From assembly GCA_947493005.1 (NCBI GenBank), contig CANLOY010000006.1, forward strand, positions 248,001 through 312,000: a DNA stretch of 64,000 nucleotides, read 5' to 3'. Under the pieces are notes generated by a model. It made no database searches and was not told where the DNA came from. It was given only the letters and a program-made list of their open reading frames with translations. This stretch comes from an uncultured Roseivirga sp. Its GTDB lineage: Bacteria > Bacteroidota > Bacteroidia > Cytophagales > Cyclobacteriaceae. Each line of letters starts with the position of its first letter. Within the stretch, counting starts at the first letter, position 1. Below are positions 45,223-52,712 of the stretch, in pieces. The position numbers were made by a program, and so were the translations under genes.

Positions 45223-46278
45223 TTATTTCATCCAGTTTGCTGGAATTCCTCTTTCTCTGATTCTTCTGACAAAATCCGCAGTTACTTTCTCGGCTTTATT
45301 AGTCCAGCTACTCCTTTCGTAACTTACTATAGCAGCTATTTCCTGATCGGTCAGTTTGGTACCAAAAGGCAACATAGTTCCATATTGATTATCCCTATCA
45401 AAACCGAAGAGGACGATGGTGATCAATTCTGTGGGGTCTTCATTATTGACTATTGAACTACCTTTTAAAGAAGGAAACGCATTCGGTATTCCTTCTCCAT
45501 TTTGCTGGTGACACACTTGACAATTAGCGGTATACAACTTCTTACCATCAAGCTTCAATAATTCCTTAGAACTTGACTCGCCCGCTATCTGATCTTCACT
45601 TTGACCTTCTTCCCCTACCTGCCAATCATAGGCTTCAAATTCAACATTCATATAATCAGGCAGTTTATGTTGTTTTAAGGATTTCAAATAAGCCACCAGA
45701 TCTTTGGCCTTTTCTGAGGTAACCACATGTTTTCCGTTATCAGGAGCAAATCCATCGGGTAAAAACACTTCTTCCTGCCCAACCAATACCTTATCAACCT
45801 CATCGAACAACCAGGGATAGGCTGGCATTACAGAAGCTTCCACTACGCTCCGTGGGTTATACAGATGCAAATAGTGCCAGGTATCTCCAGGTTGCCTTAC
45901 TCCAATATTTGTCAAATCGGGCCCGGTTCTTTCAGAGCCAAGTACCGAACCTGTATTTACAAAAACACCGGGTCTTACATTGTTTGCATAATCAGCTGGT
46001 ACAGAAGGTCTATCTCCCCATTGCTTATCAATAATGTTACTCCTCACCTGTTGAGTATGGCATCCCTGGCACCCTTCTGATATATAAAGTGCCTTTCCCC
46101 TTAGTTCGGTATCTGTCAAAGAAGGTGCTCCGGGCAAAGGAGGATTGTTCTCCTGCAAACGATAAGCTGGAAGAACTGCAATCATTAAACTAAGCGTTAG
46201 AAACCCAATGGTAATAGCCGCTAATAGTACTTTGTGATTTGTATGAAAATTGAAATTCATAACTACAGATTTAAGCAT
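45223..46278 (-). CDS. cbb3-type oxidase CcoO-like subunit fused to a second cytochrome c domain
   Basis: The 351 residues begin with one TM helix (VLLAAITIGFLTLSLMIAVL). The CcoO-type domain has the heme site GCQGCH, then LGSERTGPDLTNIG and EASVMPAYPWLF, with the methionine ligand in the latter. From about residue 240 a second cytochrome c domain follows: GKKLYTANCQVCHQQNGEGIPNAFPSLKG, with a methionine in TMLPFGTKL. So the diheme subunit may replace both CcoO and CcoP. It overlaps the CcoN gene by 8 nt; ATG 46260 is an alternative start. Confidence 0.9.
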   Translation of the reverse strand: MLKSVVMNFNFHTNHKVLLAAITIGFLTLSLMIAVLPAYRLQENNPPLPGAPSLTDTELRGKALYISEGCQGCHTQQVRSNIIDKQWGDRPSVPADYANNVRPGVFVNTGSVLGSERTGPDLTNIGVRQPGDTWHYLHLYNPRSVVEASVMPAYPWLFDEVDKVLVGQEEVFLPDGFAPDNGKHVVTSEKAKDLVAYLKSLKQHKLPDYMNVEFEAYDWQVGEEGQSEDQIAGESSSKELLKLDGKKLYTANCQVCHQQNGEGIPNAFPSLKGSSIVNNEDPTELITIVLFGFDRDNQYGTMLPFGTKLTDQEIAAIVSYERSSWTNKAEKVTADFVRRIRERGIPANWMK

Positions 46279-48025
46279 GTTCGATAGATACTTTATTAGC
46301 CACTCGCCATAAGATGCCGACTTCCTTTTTCCCTCTCACCATCTTAATAAAATTGATTCCAAAAATCAGATGAGATAGAAACATCATAGTTCCACCAATT
46401 GCTCTCCATAACCAGTAAGATGCCATTAGCTTAACTGACTCGATAAAAGGTGCATTGGCTAACCAGCTCATGCCTTTGAGTGTTCCTCCTATCATCATGG
46501 ACCACATATAAAACATCAGCCCCACAAAAGCCATCCAAAAATGTGCACCTACCATTAATTCAGATGGACTGTTTCCCGTTAACCTTGGAAGCAAATAGTA
46601 AATCCCTCCCCATACAAAGAAGGTGATGATCCCATACATGGTCATGTGAGAGTGGGCAACATTGAAATCGTTAAAATGCCAGACCAGATTGCTGTAACGA
46701 AAGGCCTGCATGGTTCCTTGTCCGGATCCTACAAAGTAAAAGACAACACCAACCAGCAGAAAAGGTAAAACGTAGCTTGTTTTAAGAGCCGTCCATGCAC
46801 CTTTAAAGGTCATGATGAAGTTTGTAGTTCCGGCAATTACTGGAATCAACATTCCGGCACTAAAGACTATTGCAATGGTTTGTAAAGACCATGGTAACGG
46901 GCTAAACACAAAGTGGTGTGTACCTATTAAGGTATAGAACAGCATCTGTGTCCAGAAAGCCAACACTCCTAACGAATAAGAATAAATAGGTTTATTAAGT
47001 GACTGTGGTAAAAAGTAGTAGACAAGCCCCAAAGTGAAAGTCATAAACCACATTCCTACTCCCTGATGCATATAATACCCCTGAATAACCGTCTCGCCCA
47101 GACCGTTTTGATAAAATGGAAGATATCCGATTACAACTAGTATCAATGTCCAAGTGCAGGCCCCCAATATATACCAGTTGCTCACATAAATCTCTTTGGT
47201 ACTTCTGCTTGCTACAGTTTTAACCAGATTGTACAAAGCCAAAATCAACCCTAAGGCAAACAACCCTGCTACCGGCCAGGTATACTCTCTATATTCGCCT
47301 CCACCATTGTTAATACCATTCATCAAGCTTAAACTCCCTATCACCACAGACAGGTTAATTAAACCCAATGTAATCCAAGCCAGTTTTTGACTGAAGAGCT
47401 TAGTATTGCAGGTTCTGACCACCACAAAGAGCCCTAAACCTAGCATCGCTAAAGAGGCCCAGCCCCAAAACACAGCATTAGTGTGGACTGGCCTTAAACG
47501 ACCGAAAGACAACCAGGAAACATGATCTATATCTGGCCAGACAAATTTCAAACCTAGGTATTGCCCTATCAGCGTACCGAAAATGAGCCACAAAACAGAA
47601 GAACCCAGGTAAGCAACCAGAATTTTTTTCAGCCCAGGTTCTAAGCTTATTTTCTGTATTGCTTTTTTCTTTTTGCTGAACATTGGAGAATGGTGAGTTT
47701 CATGTTCAACATCCGTAATAATCCTTCTTTCATCAGAGGAGTCAAATTTGTTTTTTTCTGCTATATAAACTGTTTTGCCTTCACCCAGTAAAGCTTTTAC
47801 CTCCTCAGAATTCAAGTCTCGGAGAACCGAAGTCAAATGCTTTCGGTTTTTCAGTTGAGTTTGTCTTTTCATCGCTCCTAAATACTGTTGAGCTTTGATT
47901 ACCAACAGTATGATGAATACCAGTAACACTAACACCATAAGCATAATTGTTCCCAGTATTCCCGGTTCGGCTATACTACCTGTGGTAAAAGAAAAATGCC
48001 CAAATACATTCATTCCATTAATCAT
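46271..48025 (-). CDS. cbb3-type cytochrome c oxidase subunit I (CcoN-like) with N-terminal extension
   Basis: This is the heme-copper subunit that reduces oxygen at a high-affinity site. Histidines are visible in RLRPVHTNAVFWGW, YMHQGVGMWF, GTHHFVFS and NVAHSHMTMYG. The Tyr-His spacing FYTLIGTHH matches the crosslinked tyrosine of cbb3 enzymes. The protein has 584 residues, about 100 more than typical CcoN. The extra N-terminal part has one TM helix (24-46) and a charged, cytoplasmic-looking linker (about 50-120) of unknown purpose. No CcoGHIS assembly genes are nearby. Confidence 0.93.
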   Translation of the reverse strand: MINGMNVFGHFSFTTGSIAEPGILGTIMLMVLVLLVFIILLVIKAQQYLGAMKRQTQLKNRKHLTSVLRDLNSEEVKALLGEGKTVYIAEKNKFDSSDERRIITDVEHETHHSPMFSKKKKAIQKISLEPGLKKILVAYLGSSVLWLIFGTLIGQYLGLKFVWPDIDHVSWLSFGRLRPVHTNAVFWGWASLAMLGLGLFVVVRTCNTKLFSQKLAWITLGLINLSVVIGSLSLMNGINNGGGEYREYTWPVAGLFALGLILALYNLVKTVASRSTKEIYVSNWYILGACTWTLILVVIGYLPFYQNGLGETVIQGYYMHQGVGMWFMTFTLGLVYYFLPQSLNKPIYSYSLGVLAFWTQMLFYTLIGTHHFVFSPLPWSLQTIAIVFSAGMLIPVIAGTTNFIMTFKGAWTALKTSYVLPFLLVGVVFYFVGSGQGTMQAFRYSNLVWHFNDFNVAHSHMTMYGIITFFVWGGIYYLLPRLTGNSPSELMVGAHFWMAFVGLMFYMWSMMIGGTLKGMSWLANAPFIESVKLMASYWLWRAIGGTMMFLSHLIFGINFIKMVRGKKEVGILWRVANKVSIEHA

Positions 48026-48509
48026 TATTCTGATTGCTTAATTCAACTACTGACTTATTGTTTTGTGTGATAAAGTATCTTATGGATACAGTGAGTAAAA
48101 TCGCTTTTACTACTTCAATACCTACATAAAAGAAGTGCACATTACTACCTTTCACAGTAGTTCCTGCAATGATTTGTTCGGCTCTGTTGTCCAAAATCGG
48201 AAGCAGATAAAATGTTTGTATTAAAAGAATTACCGTAAGGCAAATACAAAAACTCCAGCCCACTTTAGTACTTTTCCCTACCATTAAAAGGCTACTCAGC
48301 AGAGCAAGAAAGACCCATTCGATTTTATTAAGTGTACCAAAAACTAGTCTGCCAATATCCAGACCAATAGCTAATGATACAGAAGGTGCCTGAAATTTGA
48401 GCGGAGCTTCCATAAAACTGATAGCCAGTACAAACCCAAGCCATAATATCAGGGCTACAAATCGAAGAGCGTATATGTTACGACTTTTTGAGGCCATGTT
48501 CACGGGCAT
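48018..48509 (-). CDS. Four-helix integral membrane protein (DUF4149-like)
   Basis: The 163 residues contain four hydrophobic segments at about 14-32, 60-78, 84-103 and 124-146. The pattern FVLAISFMEAPLKFQAP in the first loop and the overall length recall DUF4149-type membrane proteins, but the match is only by appearance. It overlaps the hemoglobin gene upstream (32 nt) and the CcoN gene downstream (8 nt), so all three are coupled. A role in heme-copper oxidase function or assembly is plausible from position alone. Confidence 0.7.
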   Translation of the reverse strand: MPVNMASKSRNIYALRFVALILWLGFVLAISFMEAPLKFQAPSVSLAIGLDIGRLVFGTLNKIEWVFLALLSSLLMVGKSTKVGWSFCICLTVILLIQTFYLLPILDNRAEQIIAGTTVKGSNVHFFYVGIEVVKAILLTVSIRYFITQNNKSVVELSNQNND

Positions 48510-48882
48510 TAAAAATTCTCAGAAACATAACATGAGCCATTGCACGAGCGCGCTTCTTGGCTATTTCGCAGTTCTCACCAATGAATAGTTCATCAAGTGT
48601 TTCAAACCATAACTGAAGCCAATTCCCAAAGTGCGCCTGTTCAACGGTATAGTTCACATGGCGATCTACATCCAAGTGCGCCCTCAATGGATTTCCTTTA
48701 TAGGCTTTAACAAAAAAGAGATTGGTCTCCCAGAAATCGGTTAGTTTCTCAAGGTGTTCTGGCCAGTTATGAATGATCCCATTGAAGATTAGCCCTAGTA
48801 CTTCATGTTTCCTTACTTTACCATAGAAAGTATTGACTAAAAGCGACACATCTTCCCTCGATTCGATCTCTTTCCGTTTCAT
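48478..48882 (-). CDS. Group III truncated hemoglobin
   Basis: The 134 residues follow group III truncated hemoglobins: EDVSLLVNTFYGKVRKHEVLGLIFN at the start, HLEKLTDFWETNLFF, the proximal histidine region VEQAHFGNWLQLWFETLDELF, and AKKRARAMAHVMFLRI. These proteins bind oxygen or NO and are often tied to microaerobic respiration or nitrosative stress. It is the first gene of the operon that continues into the cbb3 oxidase, immediately behind a Crp/Fnr-like inverted repeat. Confidence 0.9.
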   Translation of the reverse strand: MKRKEIESREDVSLLVNTFYGKVRKHEVLGLIFNGIIHNWPEHLEKLTDFWETNLFFVKAYKGNPLRAHLDVDRHVNYTVEQAHFGNWLQLWFETLDELFIGENCEIAKKRARAMAHVMFLRIFNAREHGLKKS

Positions 48883-48916
48883 GATACAAGTCTAGTATCC
48901 GCACAATTGTAGTGTT

Positions 48917-48932
48917 TATGACATGGATCATA
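48917..48932 (-). promoter_or_regulatory. Crp/Fnr-type operator upstream of the hemoglobin-oxidase operon
   Basis: TATGA, six nt, TCATA is a perfect inverted repeat with the TGA-N6-TCA core of Crp/Fnr/NnrR-type sites. Its centre is about 42 nt before the hemoglobin start codon. A TAGACTTG box (48895-48888, one mismatch to TAnnTTTG) would put it near -41.5 if the transcript is almost leaderless. Confidence 0.5.
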
Positions 48933-49086
48933 TTGAAGAAATTTATTTGAAGAACTTATTAACGCTCAAGTTACCAAGCCATTCCGCCACTTCTCTGGAA
49001 GAGAGTTAGATAAGAAGAAACATATCCCCTTAAATACAGGTGCTAATTACGTATAATTTTCAAAACTGAACTGGCCACAATAAATG

Positions 49087-49238
49087 ATGGTATTTACCAA
49101 CATTATAAATACATAGCAATTTAGCATTGGTATTTACCAACACTCATTTCAAAGTAATCAAACACTTTACTTATATTTACGTTAGTTAATACTAACATTA
49201 TAAATTGTTTTAAGCATTAAAGATGGTAAATACTAACA
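49087..49238 (+). promoter_or_regulatory. Four operator-like repeats of the hipBA operon
   Basis: Sites share the pattern GTTrGTAtttACCAAC: GGTATTTACCAACA (49089-49102), TTGGTATTTACCAACA (49127-49142), GTTAGTTAATACTAAC (49181-49196), and GGTAAATACTAAC (49225-49237), the last starting at the third base of the hipB ATG. Centres are 40, 55 and 41 nt apart. This arrangement fits cooperative autorepression by HipB, as known for HipBA systems. Confidence 0.6.
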
Positions 49239-49567
49239 CAGAATGGTTCTCGTTAAGTGATAAAGCCGTAATTACTCTAATTGGTGAATACATAAAACAC
49301 CAACGCTTAAGTCAAAATAAAACGCAAACGAAAATTGCCGAAATGGCAGGAATCAATCGCTGGACTATGAGCAAGATTGAAAATGGTGAGCCTATATCCT
49401 TAATGTCACTTATACAAATTCTAAGAGCTCTTAACCTACTCGACATACTTGATATTTTCAAAGTTCAAACCACAGTGAGCCCTTTAGAACTTGCCAAGCT
49501 AGACAAACAAAAAAGATTGAGAGCCAGCAAGAATAACCATGAACAAGCAAATAAAAGCGAATGGTAG
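49223..49567 (+). CDS. HipB-like antitoxin, XRE-family HTH protein
   Basis: The 114 residues contain a lambda-repressor-type helix-turn-helix at about 18-75 (IGEYIKHQRLSQNKTQTKIAEMAGINRWTMSKIENGEPISLMSLIQILRAL... shown here in parts: LSQNKTQTKIAEMAG and INRWTMSKIENG). A basic C-terminal tail follows. Such proteins neutralise HipA and repress their own operon. The stop overlaps the hipA start by 7 nt (ATGGTAG), giving the tight coupling typical of toxin-antitoxin pairs. Confidence 0.88.
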   Translation: MVNTNTEWFSLSDKAVITLIGEYIKHQRLSQNKTQTKIAEMAGINRWTMSKIENGEPISLMSLIQILRALNLLDILDIFKVQTTVSPLELAKLDKQKRLRASKNNHEQANKSEW

Positions 49568-50871
49568 AGGTAAAAACTGCATTTGTCAAAATCTGGGGTG
49601 AAATTGTTGGAGCAGTGGCCTGGGATGAAAATCAAAGACTTGCCAGCTTCGAATATGAGCCTAATTTTCTCTCCAAAGGCATAGATTTAGCCCCAATCAA
49701 AATGCCTATCCAATCCAGGCAACACATATTTTCTTTTCCTGAATTGAGAGCTTCAAGAAACAGTGAATACGATACATTCAAAGGACTACCAGGCTTACTA
49801 GCCGATGTACTACCTGATAAATATGGAAACCAATTAATTAATATCTGGCTCGCACAAAATGGGCGTCCGGAAAACAGCATGAACCCAATAGAACAACTGT
49901 GTTTTATTGGCACCAGAGGAATGGGTGCATTAGAATTTGAGCCTACTCAACTCAAACCAGCAAGAAACACCTTTCAAGTCGAGGTCAGTAGTTTAGTTGA
50001 TATTGCCCAACGCATGCTAAACAGGAGAGAAAAGTTTGAAGCCAACATGAATAAGGATGAACAGCAGGCAATTATGGAAATTTTAAAAATCGGGACATCT
50101 GCTGGTGGCGCAAGGCCAAAGGCAATTATAGCCTACAACAAAAAGACAGGACAGGTTCGTTCGGGGCAAACTAATTCTCCCAAAGGTTTTGAACATTGGT
50201 TGATAAAACTGGATGGTGTAAGTGATACGCAATTTGGAGAGAGTAAAGGATACGGAAGAGTAGAAATGGCATACTACAACATGGCAAAAGATTGCGGTAT
50301 TCAAATGATGGAGTCTGAATTGTTGGAAGAGAATAACAGAGCACATTTTATGACAAAGCGGTTTGATAGAGAGGGAAGCTCTACTAAGCATCATATTCAA
50401 ACGTTCTGCGCCATGCAGCACTATGATTTCAATGAAGTCAGAAGCTACAGCTACGAACAGTTATTCCAGACCATGAGAGTGCTTCGACTACCCTATCCAG
50501 ATGCAGAACAAATGTATCGCAGAATGGTCTTTAATGTCATCGCAAGAAACTGCGATGATCACACAAAGAATTTCGCTTTCCGTCTAAAAAAAGGAGAGAA
50601 CTGGGAATTAGCACCTGCCTACGACATTTGTCATGCCTATAGACCTGAAAGTATTTGGGTGAGTCAGCATGCGTTAAGCATCAATGGAAAGAGAATTGGT
50701 ATAGAAAAGCAAGATTTAATGGGTTTTGCCAAATCCATGAACATAAAGAAGGCAAAACATATCATTTCAGAAATAAACGAAAGAGTACAATACTGGAATC
50801 ATTATGCCAATGAATTAGGGGTGAATACTAAGCTTAGAGATTCAATAAAAGAGACTTTGCTAAACCTTTAA
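49561..50871 (+). CDS. HipA-family serine/threonine kinase toxin
   Basis: HipA kinases inhibit growth by phosphorylating translation factors, classically glutamyl-tRNA synthetase. The 436 residues show the N-terminal domain (VKIWGEIVGAVAWDE, GLPGLLADVLPDKYGN), the glycine-rich loop TSAGGARPKAI, and the kinase core VIARNCDDHTKNFAF near residue 330 with APAYDIC following. All look intact, so the kinase is probably active. The target of this branch is unknown. The pair opens the accessory zone and is followed at once by a dispersed repeat and a pseudogene scrap. Confidence 0.9.
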   Translation: MVEVKTAFVKIWGEIVGAVAWDENQRLASFEYEPNFLSKGIDLAPIKMPIQSRQHIFSFPELRASRNSEYDTFKGLPGLLADVLPDKYGNQLINIWLAQNGRPENSMNPIEQLCFIGTRGMGALEFEPTQLKPARNTFQVEVSSLVDIAQRMLNRREKFEANMNKDEQQAIMEILKIGTSAGGARPKAIIAYNKKTGQVRSGQTNSPKGFEHWLIKLDGVSDTQFGESKGYGRVEMAYYNMAKDCGIQMMESELLEENNRAHFMTKRFDREGSSTKHHIQTFCAMQHYDFNEVRSYSYEQLFQTMRVLRLPYPDAEQMYRRMVFNVIARNCDDHTKNFAFRLKKGENWELAPAYDICHAYRPESIWVSQHALSINGKRIGIEKQDLMGFAKSMNIKKAKHIISEINERVQYWNHYANELGVNTKLRDSIKETLLNL

Positions 50872-50888
50872 GACTGGGCGTTGAGCCA

Positions 50889-50917
50889 GGAGACTGCTTC
50901 GCTACGCTCACAGTGAC
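50889..50917 (+). repeat. Dispersed REP-like repeat, GGAGACTGCTTCGCT family (copy 1)
   Basis: GGAGACTGCTTCGCT, then ACGCTCA, then CAGTGAC. The same element in the same orientation is at 56058-56087. It lies between hipA and the crp remnant. Confidence 0.75.
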
Positions 50918-50924
50918 AATGAGG

Positions 50925-51011
50925 TTATCTAAAAACCTTACGTCCTATGATTTTAACATCACCACCTTCTTCCATTTGTTTGATGGTTCTGATTACTGTC
51001 TCTACATAAAT
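50925..51011 (-). pseudogene. Remnant of a crp-like gene (3' end only)
   Basis: On the minus strand this encodes VETVIRTIKQMEEGGDVKI then IGRKVFR and a stop. It matches the last 26 residues of the intact Crp-family protein encoded at 51809-52399 with four differences. Immediately upstream the frame hits TAG and TAA stops, so no full gene remains. Both copies have the same orientation and bracket the secreted-protein gene at 51056-51805. Confidence 0.8.
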
Positions 51012-51055
51012 ACTTTACTAAGGGGGCCTCAATATTCAATTGTCTTTTAATTGGA

Positions 51056-51805
51056 ATGAAAATTATTTCAACATTGGCATTAATAAGTTGGTCTGTTTTG
51101 GCTTTTGCCCAAAAACCTCACTCTGGGACATATGTCACGCACAAAAAAGATATTGGTTTTACATCAGAGGTATTCCAATTCCATAAAGACAGCACTTTCA
51201 GTTATATCTTTTTTAATTGTACCGGAACTGAATTTGGAAAGGGCACCTATGATATTGTAAATGGAAATTCTTTACGCTTACAATTCACAAGCTGTTTAGA
51301 TTGTAATGACCGTCATCAGGTAGAACACATTGTAAATTCTAATGATAGTCTCGAAATTGATTTAATAGTTAAGGAATGGGTAGATAGTTTGGAATTCTCC
51401 AATGTCGTTACTTACATTACTAATACAAAGATTGGTACTGTTACAAAAGAAAATGGACAGGCAAAATTCACCACTGCCAAGTCTGACAAAAATCGAACAC
51501 TAAGAATTAAAACTCTTGGTTTTGACATGGTCGATTTAGAGATTCCTCCTAATACCACAAGTCTAAAAGGGACTGTATACTTAAGTAATCACAAGATTTA
51601 TAACAGTACGGATATTAAAACATATAAAATCCTAAAATGGACGAAGTCAAAGCTGAAATTAGAAAAACCTATTGACTGGAGAATAGTCTATAACAAAGCT
51701 AAATCCGATAATGTTGACAGGTTAATTGAAAGTAAAATGAACAGTACAATGTGGAAATTGTATGTTGAAAAAATCGGGCTTCGCATTAATGACAATAAGG
51801 AGTAA
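51056..51805 (+). CDS. Secreted protein of unknown function, two beta-domains
   Basis: The signal peptide is MKIISTLALISWSVLAFAQ. The first half (residues 20-110) has a lipocalin-like beta pattern with cysteines in FNCTGTEF and SCLDCNDR. The second half includes TNTKIGTVTKENGQAKFTTA and LGFDMVDLEI, resembling the carboxypeptidase-regulatory-like beta-sandwich common in Bacteroidota surface proteins. It is convergent with crp, whose stop is 3 nt away. It lies between crp and a decayed copy of the crp 3' end, so it may have arrived with that duplication. Confidence 0.7.
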   Translation: MKIISTLALISWSVLAFAQKPHSGTYVTHKKDIGFTSEVFQFHKDSTFSYIFFNCTGTEFGKGTYDIVNGNSLRLQFTSCLDCNDRHQVEHIVNSNDSLEIDLIVKEWVDSLEFSNVVTYITNTKIGTVTKENGQAKFTTAKSDKNRTLRIKTLGFDMVDLEIPPNTTSLKGTVYLSNHKIYNSTDIKTYKILKWTKSKLKLEKPIDWRIVYNKAKSDNVDRLIESKMNSTMWKLYVEKIGLRINDNKE

Positions 51806-51808
51806 AGT

Positions 51809-52399
51809 CTACCTAAAAACCTTGCGGTCAATAATCTTTACATCACCATCTTCCTCCAATTGCTTTACCGTTCTGATCACGGTTTCTACACGGATACCCA
51901 ATAATTCTGAAAGTTGTTGACGAGTCAGGTTTACTTCAAATTCTTCATCTGACTTACCATACTCTGATTTCATATAATCGATTAAGGCCAATATGCGATG
52001 CTTAGCATCATGATTGGAGATTTCCCTCAACATCATTGCCTTATACATCAAGCGCTTGGTGAGAATACTGGTGAATTTTAAATGTATATCGAAGTGATCT
52101 TTTAGTAGCTGAAAGAAAATATCTTTGGGTAAGGTATAAAGTACAGTATCTACCTCTGTAAATGCTGAAGCCGGATATGCTCTGCCTTGAAAAAGCGGGG
52201 GTTCTCCAAAACTCTGTCCGTCTTCGAAAGTACCTTGTACAAACTCCTTTCCTTCTTCATTGGTATTGACCATTTTCACCTTTCCTGAAACAATCTGGTA
52301 ATAGAAATGAGCCTGCTCTCCTTCCATAAAAAGGAAAGTACCTGCGCTTACTTCTTTCTTACTGTAATTATAATTTTCAAGAATTTCTACTGGAATCAC
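51809..52399 (-). CDS. Crp/Fnr-family transcriptional regulator
   Basis: The 196 residues have an N-terminal cyclic-nucleotide-binding-type jelly roll (VSAGTFLFMEGEQAHFYYQIVSG), a dimerisation helix (LKFTSILTKRLMYKAMMLREI) and a C-terminal winged helix (LTRQQLSELLGIRVETVIRTVKQLEED). No cysteine cluster is present, so it is not a canonical Fe-S Fnr. The start is GTG 52399; no in-frame ATG precedes it. Its recognition helix would suit TGA-N6-TCA sites such as that at 48917-48932, which makes the hemoglobin-oxidase operon a candidate target. Confidence 0.9.
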   Translation of the reverse strand: MIPVEILENYNYSKKEVSAGTFLFMEGEQAHFYYQIVSGKVKMVNTNEEGKEFVQGTFEDGQSFGEPPLFQGRAYPASAFTEVDTVLYTLPKDIFFQLLKDHFDIHLKFTSILTKRLMYKAMMLREISNHDAKHRILALIDYMKSEYGKSDEEFEVNLTRQQLSELLGIRVETVIRTVKQLEEDGDVKIIDRKVFR

Positions 52400-52469
52400 T
52401 GATATGCCATTGAGCCCTTAAGATAGAACGCTACGCAATAGCATCATAGTAATCAAAAGGTTAAGAGTG

Positions 52470-52493
52470 TTTGTTGGTGACAACACCAACAAA
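52470..52493 (+). repeat. RAYT-associated palindrome 1 (forward)
   Basis: TTTGTTGGTG, ACAA loop, CACCAACAAA: a 10-bp stem. The outer base pair is T-A where other copies have C-G. It lies 16 nt before a small ORF. Confidence 0.85.
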
Positions 52494-52509
52494 GGAAGGA
52501 AATACAAAA

Positions 52510-52599
52510 ATGACAGAGTCCTTTAAGCTCGAACTTGAAGAGTTAAGATTACTAATATCCGAGGATGTCTTTGAGTTAATGATTAAGGTTCATCAATAA
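52510..52599 (+). CDS. Possible small protein of 29 residues between two palindromes
   Basis: An ATG-started frame encodes MTESFKLELEELRLLISEDV and nine more residues, ending before a TAA. The composition is amphipathic and helical. It starts 16 nt after palindrome 1 and ends 29 nt before palindrome 2. No family known; it could be a chance frame. Confidence 0.35.
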   Translation: MTESFKLELEELRLLISEDVFELMIKVHQ

Positions 52600-52628
52600 C
52601 ATTAAATAGGTTGCTCACTAAAGCCTCC

Positions 52629-52652
52629 CTTGTTGGTGTTGTCACCAACAAG
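52629..52652 (-). repeat. RAYT-associated palindrome 2 (reverse)
   Basis: CTTGTTGGTG, TTGT loop, CACCAACAAG. The loop is the complement of ACAA, which defines the reverse orientation. It lies 60 nt before RAYT A, as palindrome 5 does before RAYT B. Confidence 0.9.
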
Positions 52653-52712
52653 CTATATCTGTAGTTAAGCAGTTATCCTAAAAATCTTACAACATCAGTT
52701 TTAAATTGAAAC

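Noticed and set aside
49561-50871. HipA as a broken toxin
   Set aside because: Glycine-rich loop and kinase core are intact and the length is normal, so I treat it as functional.
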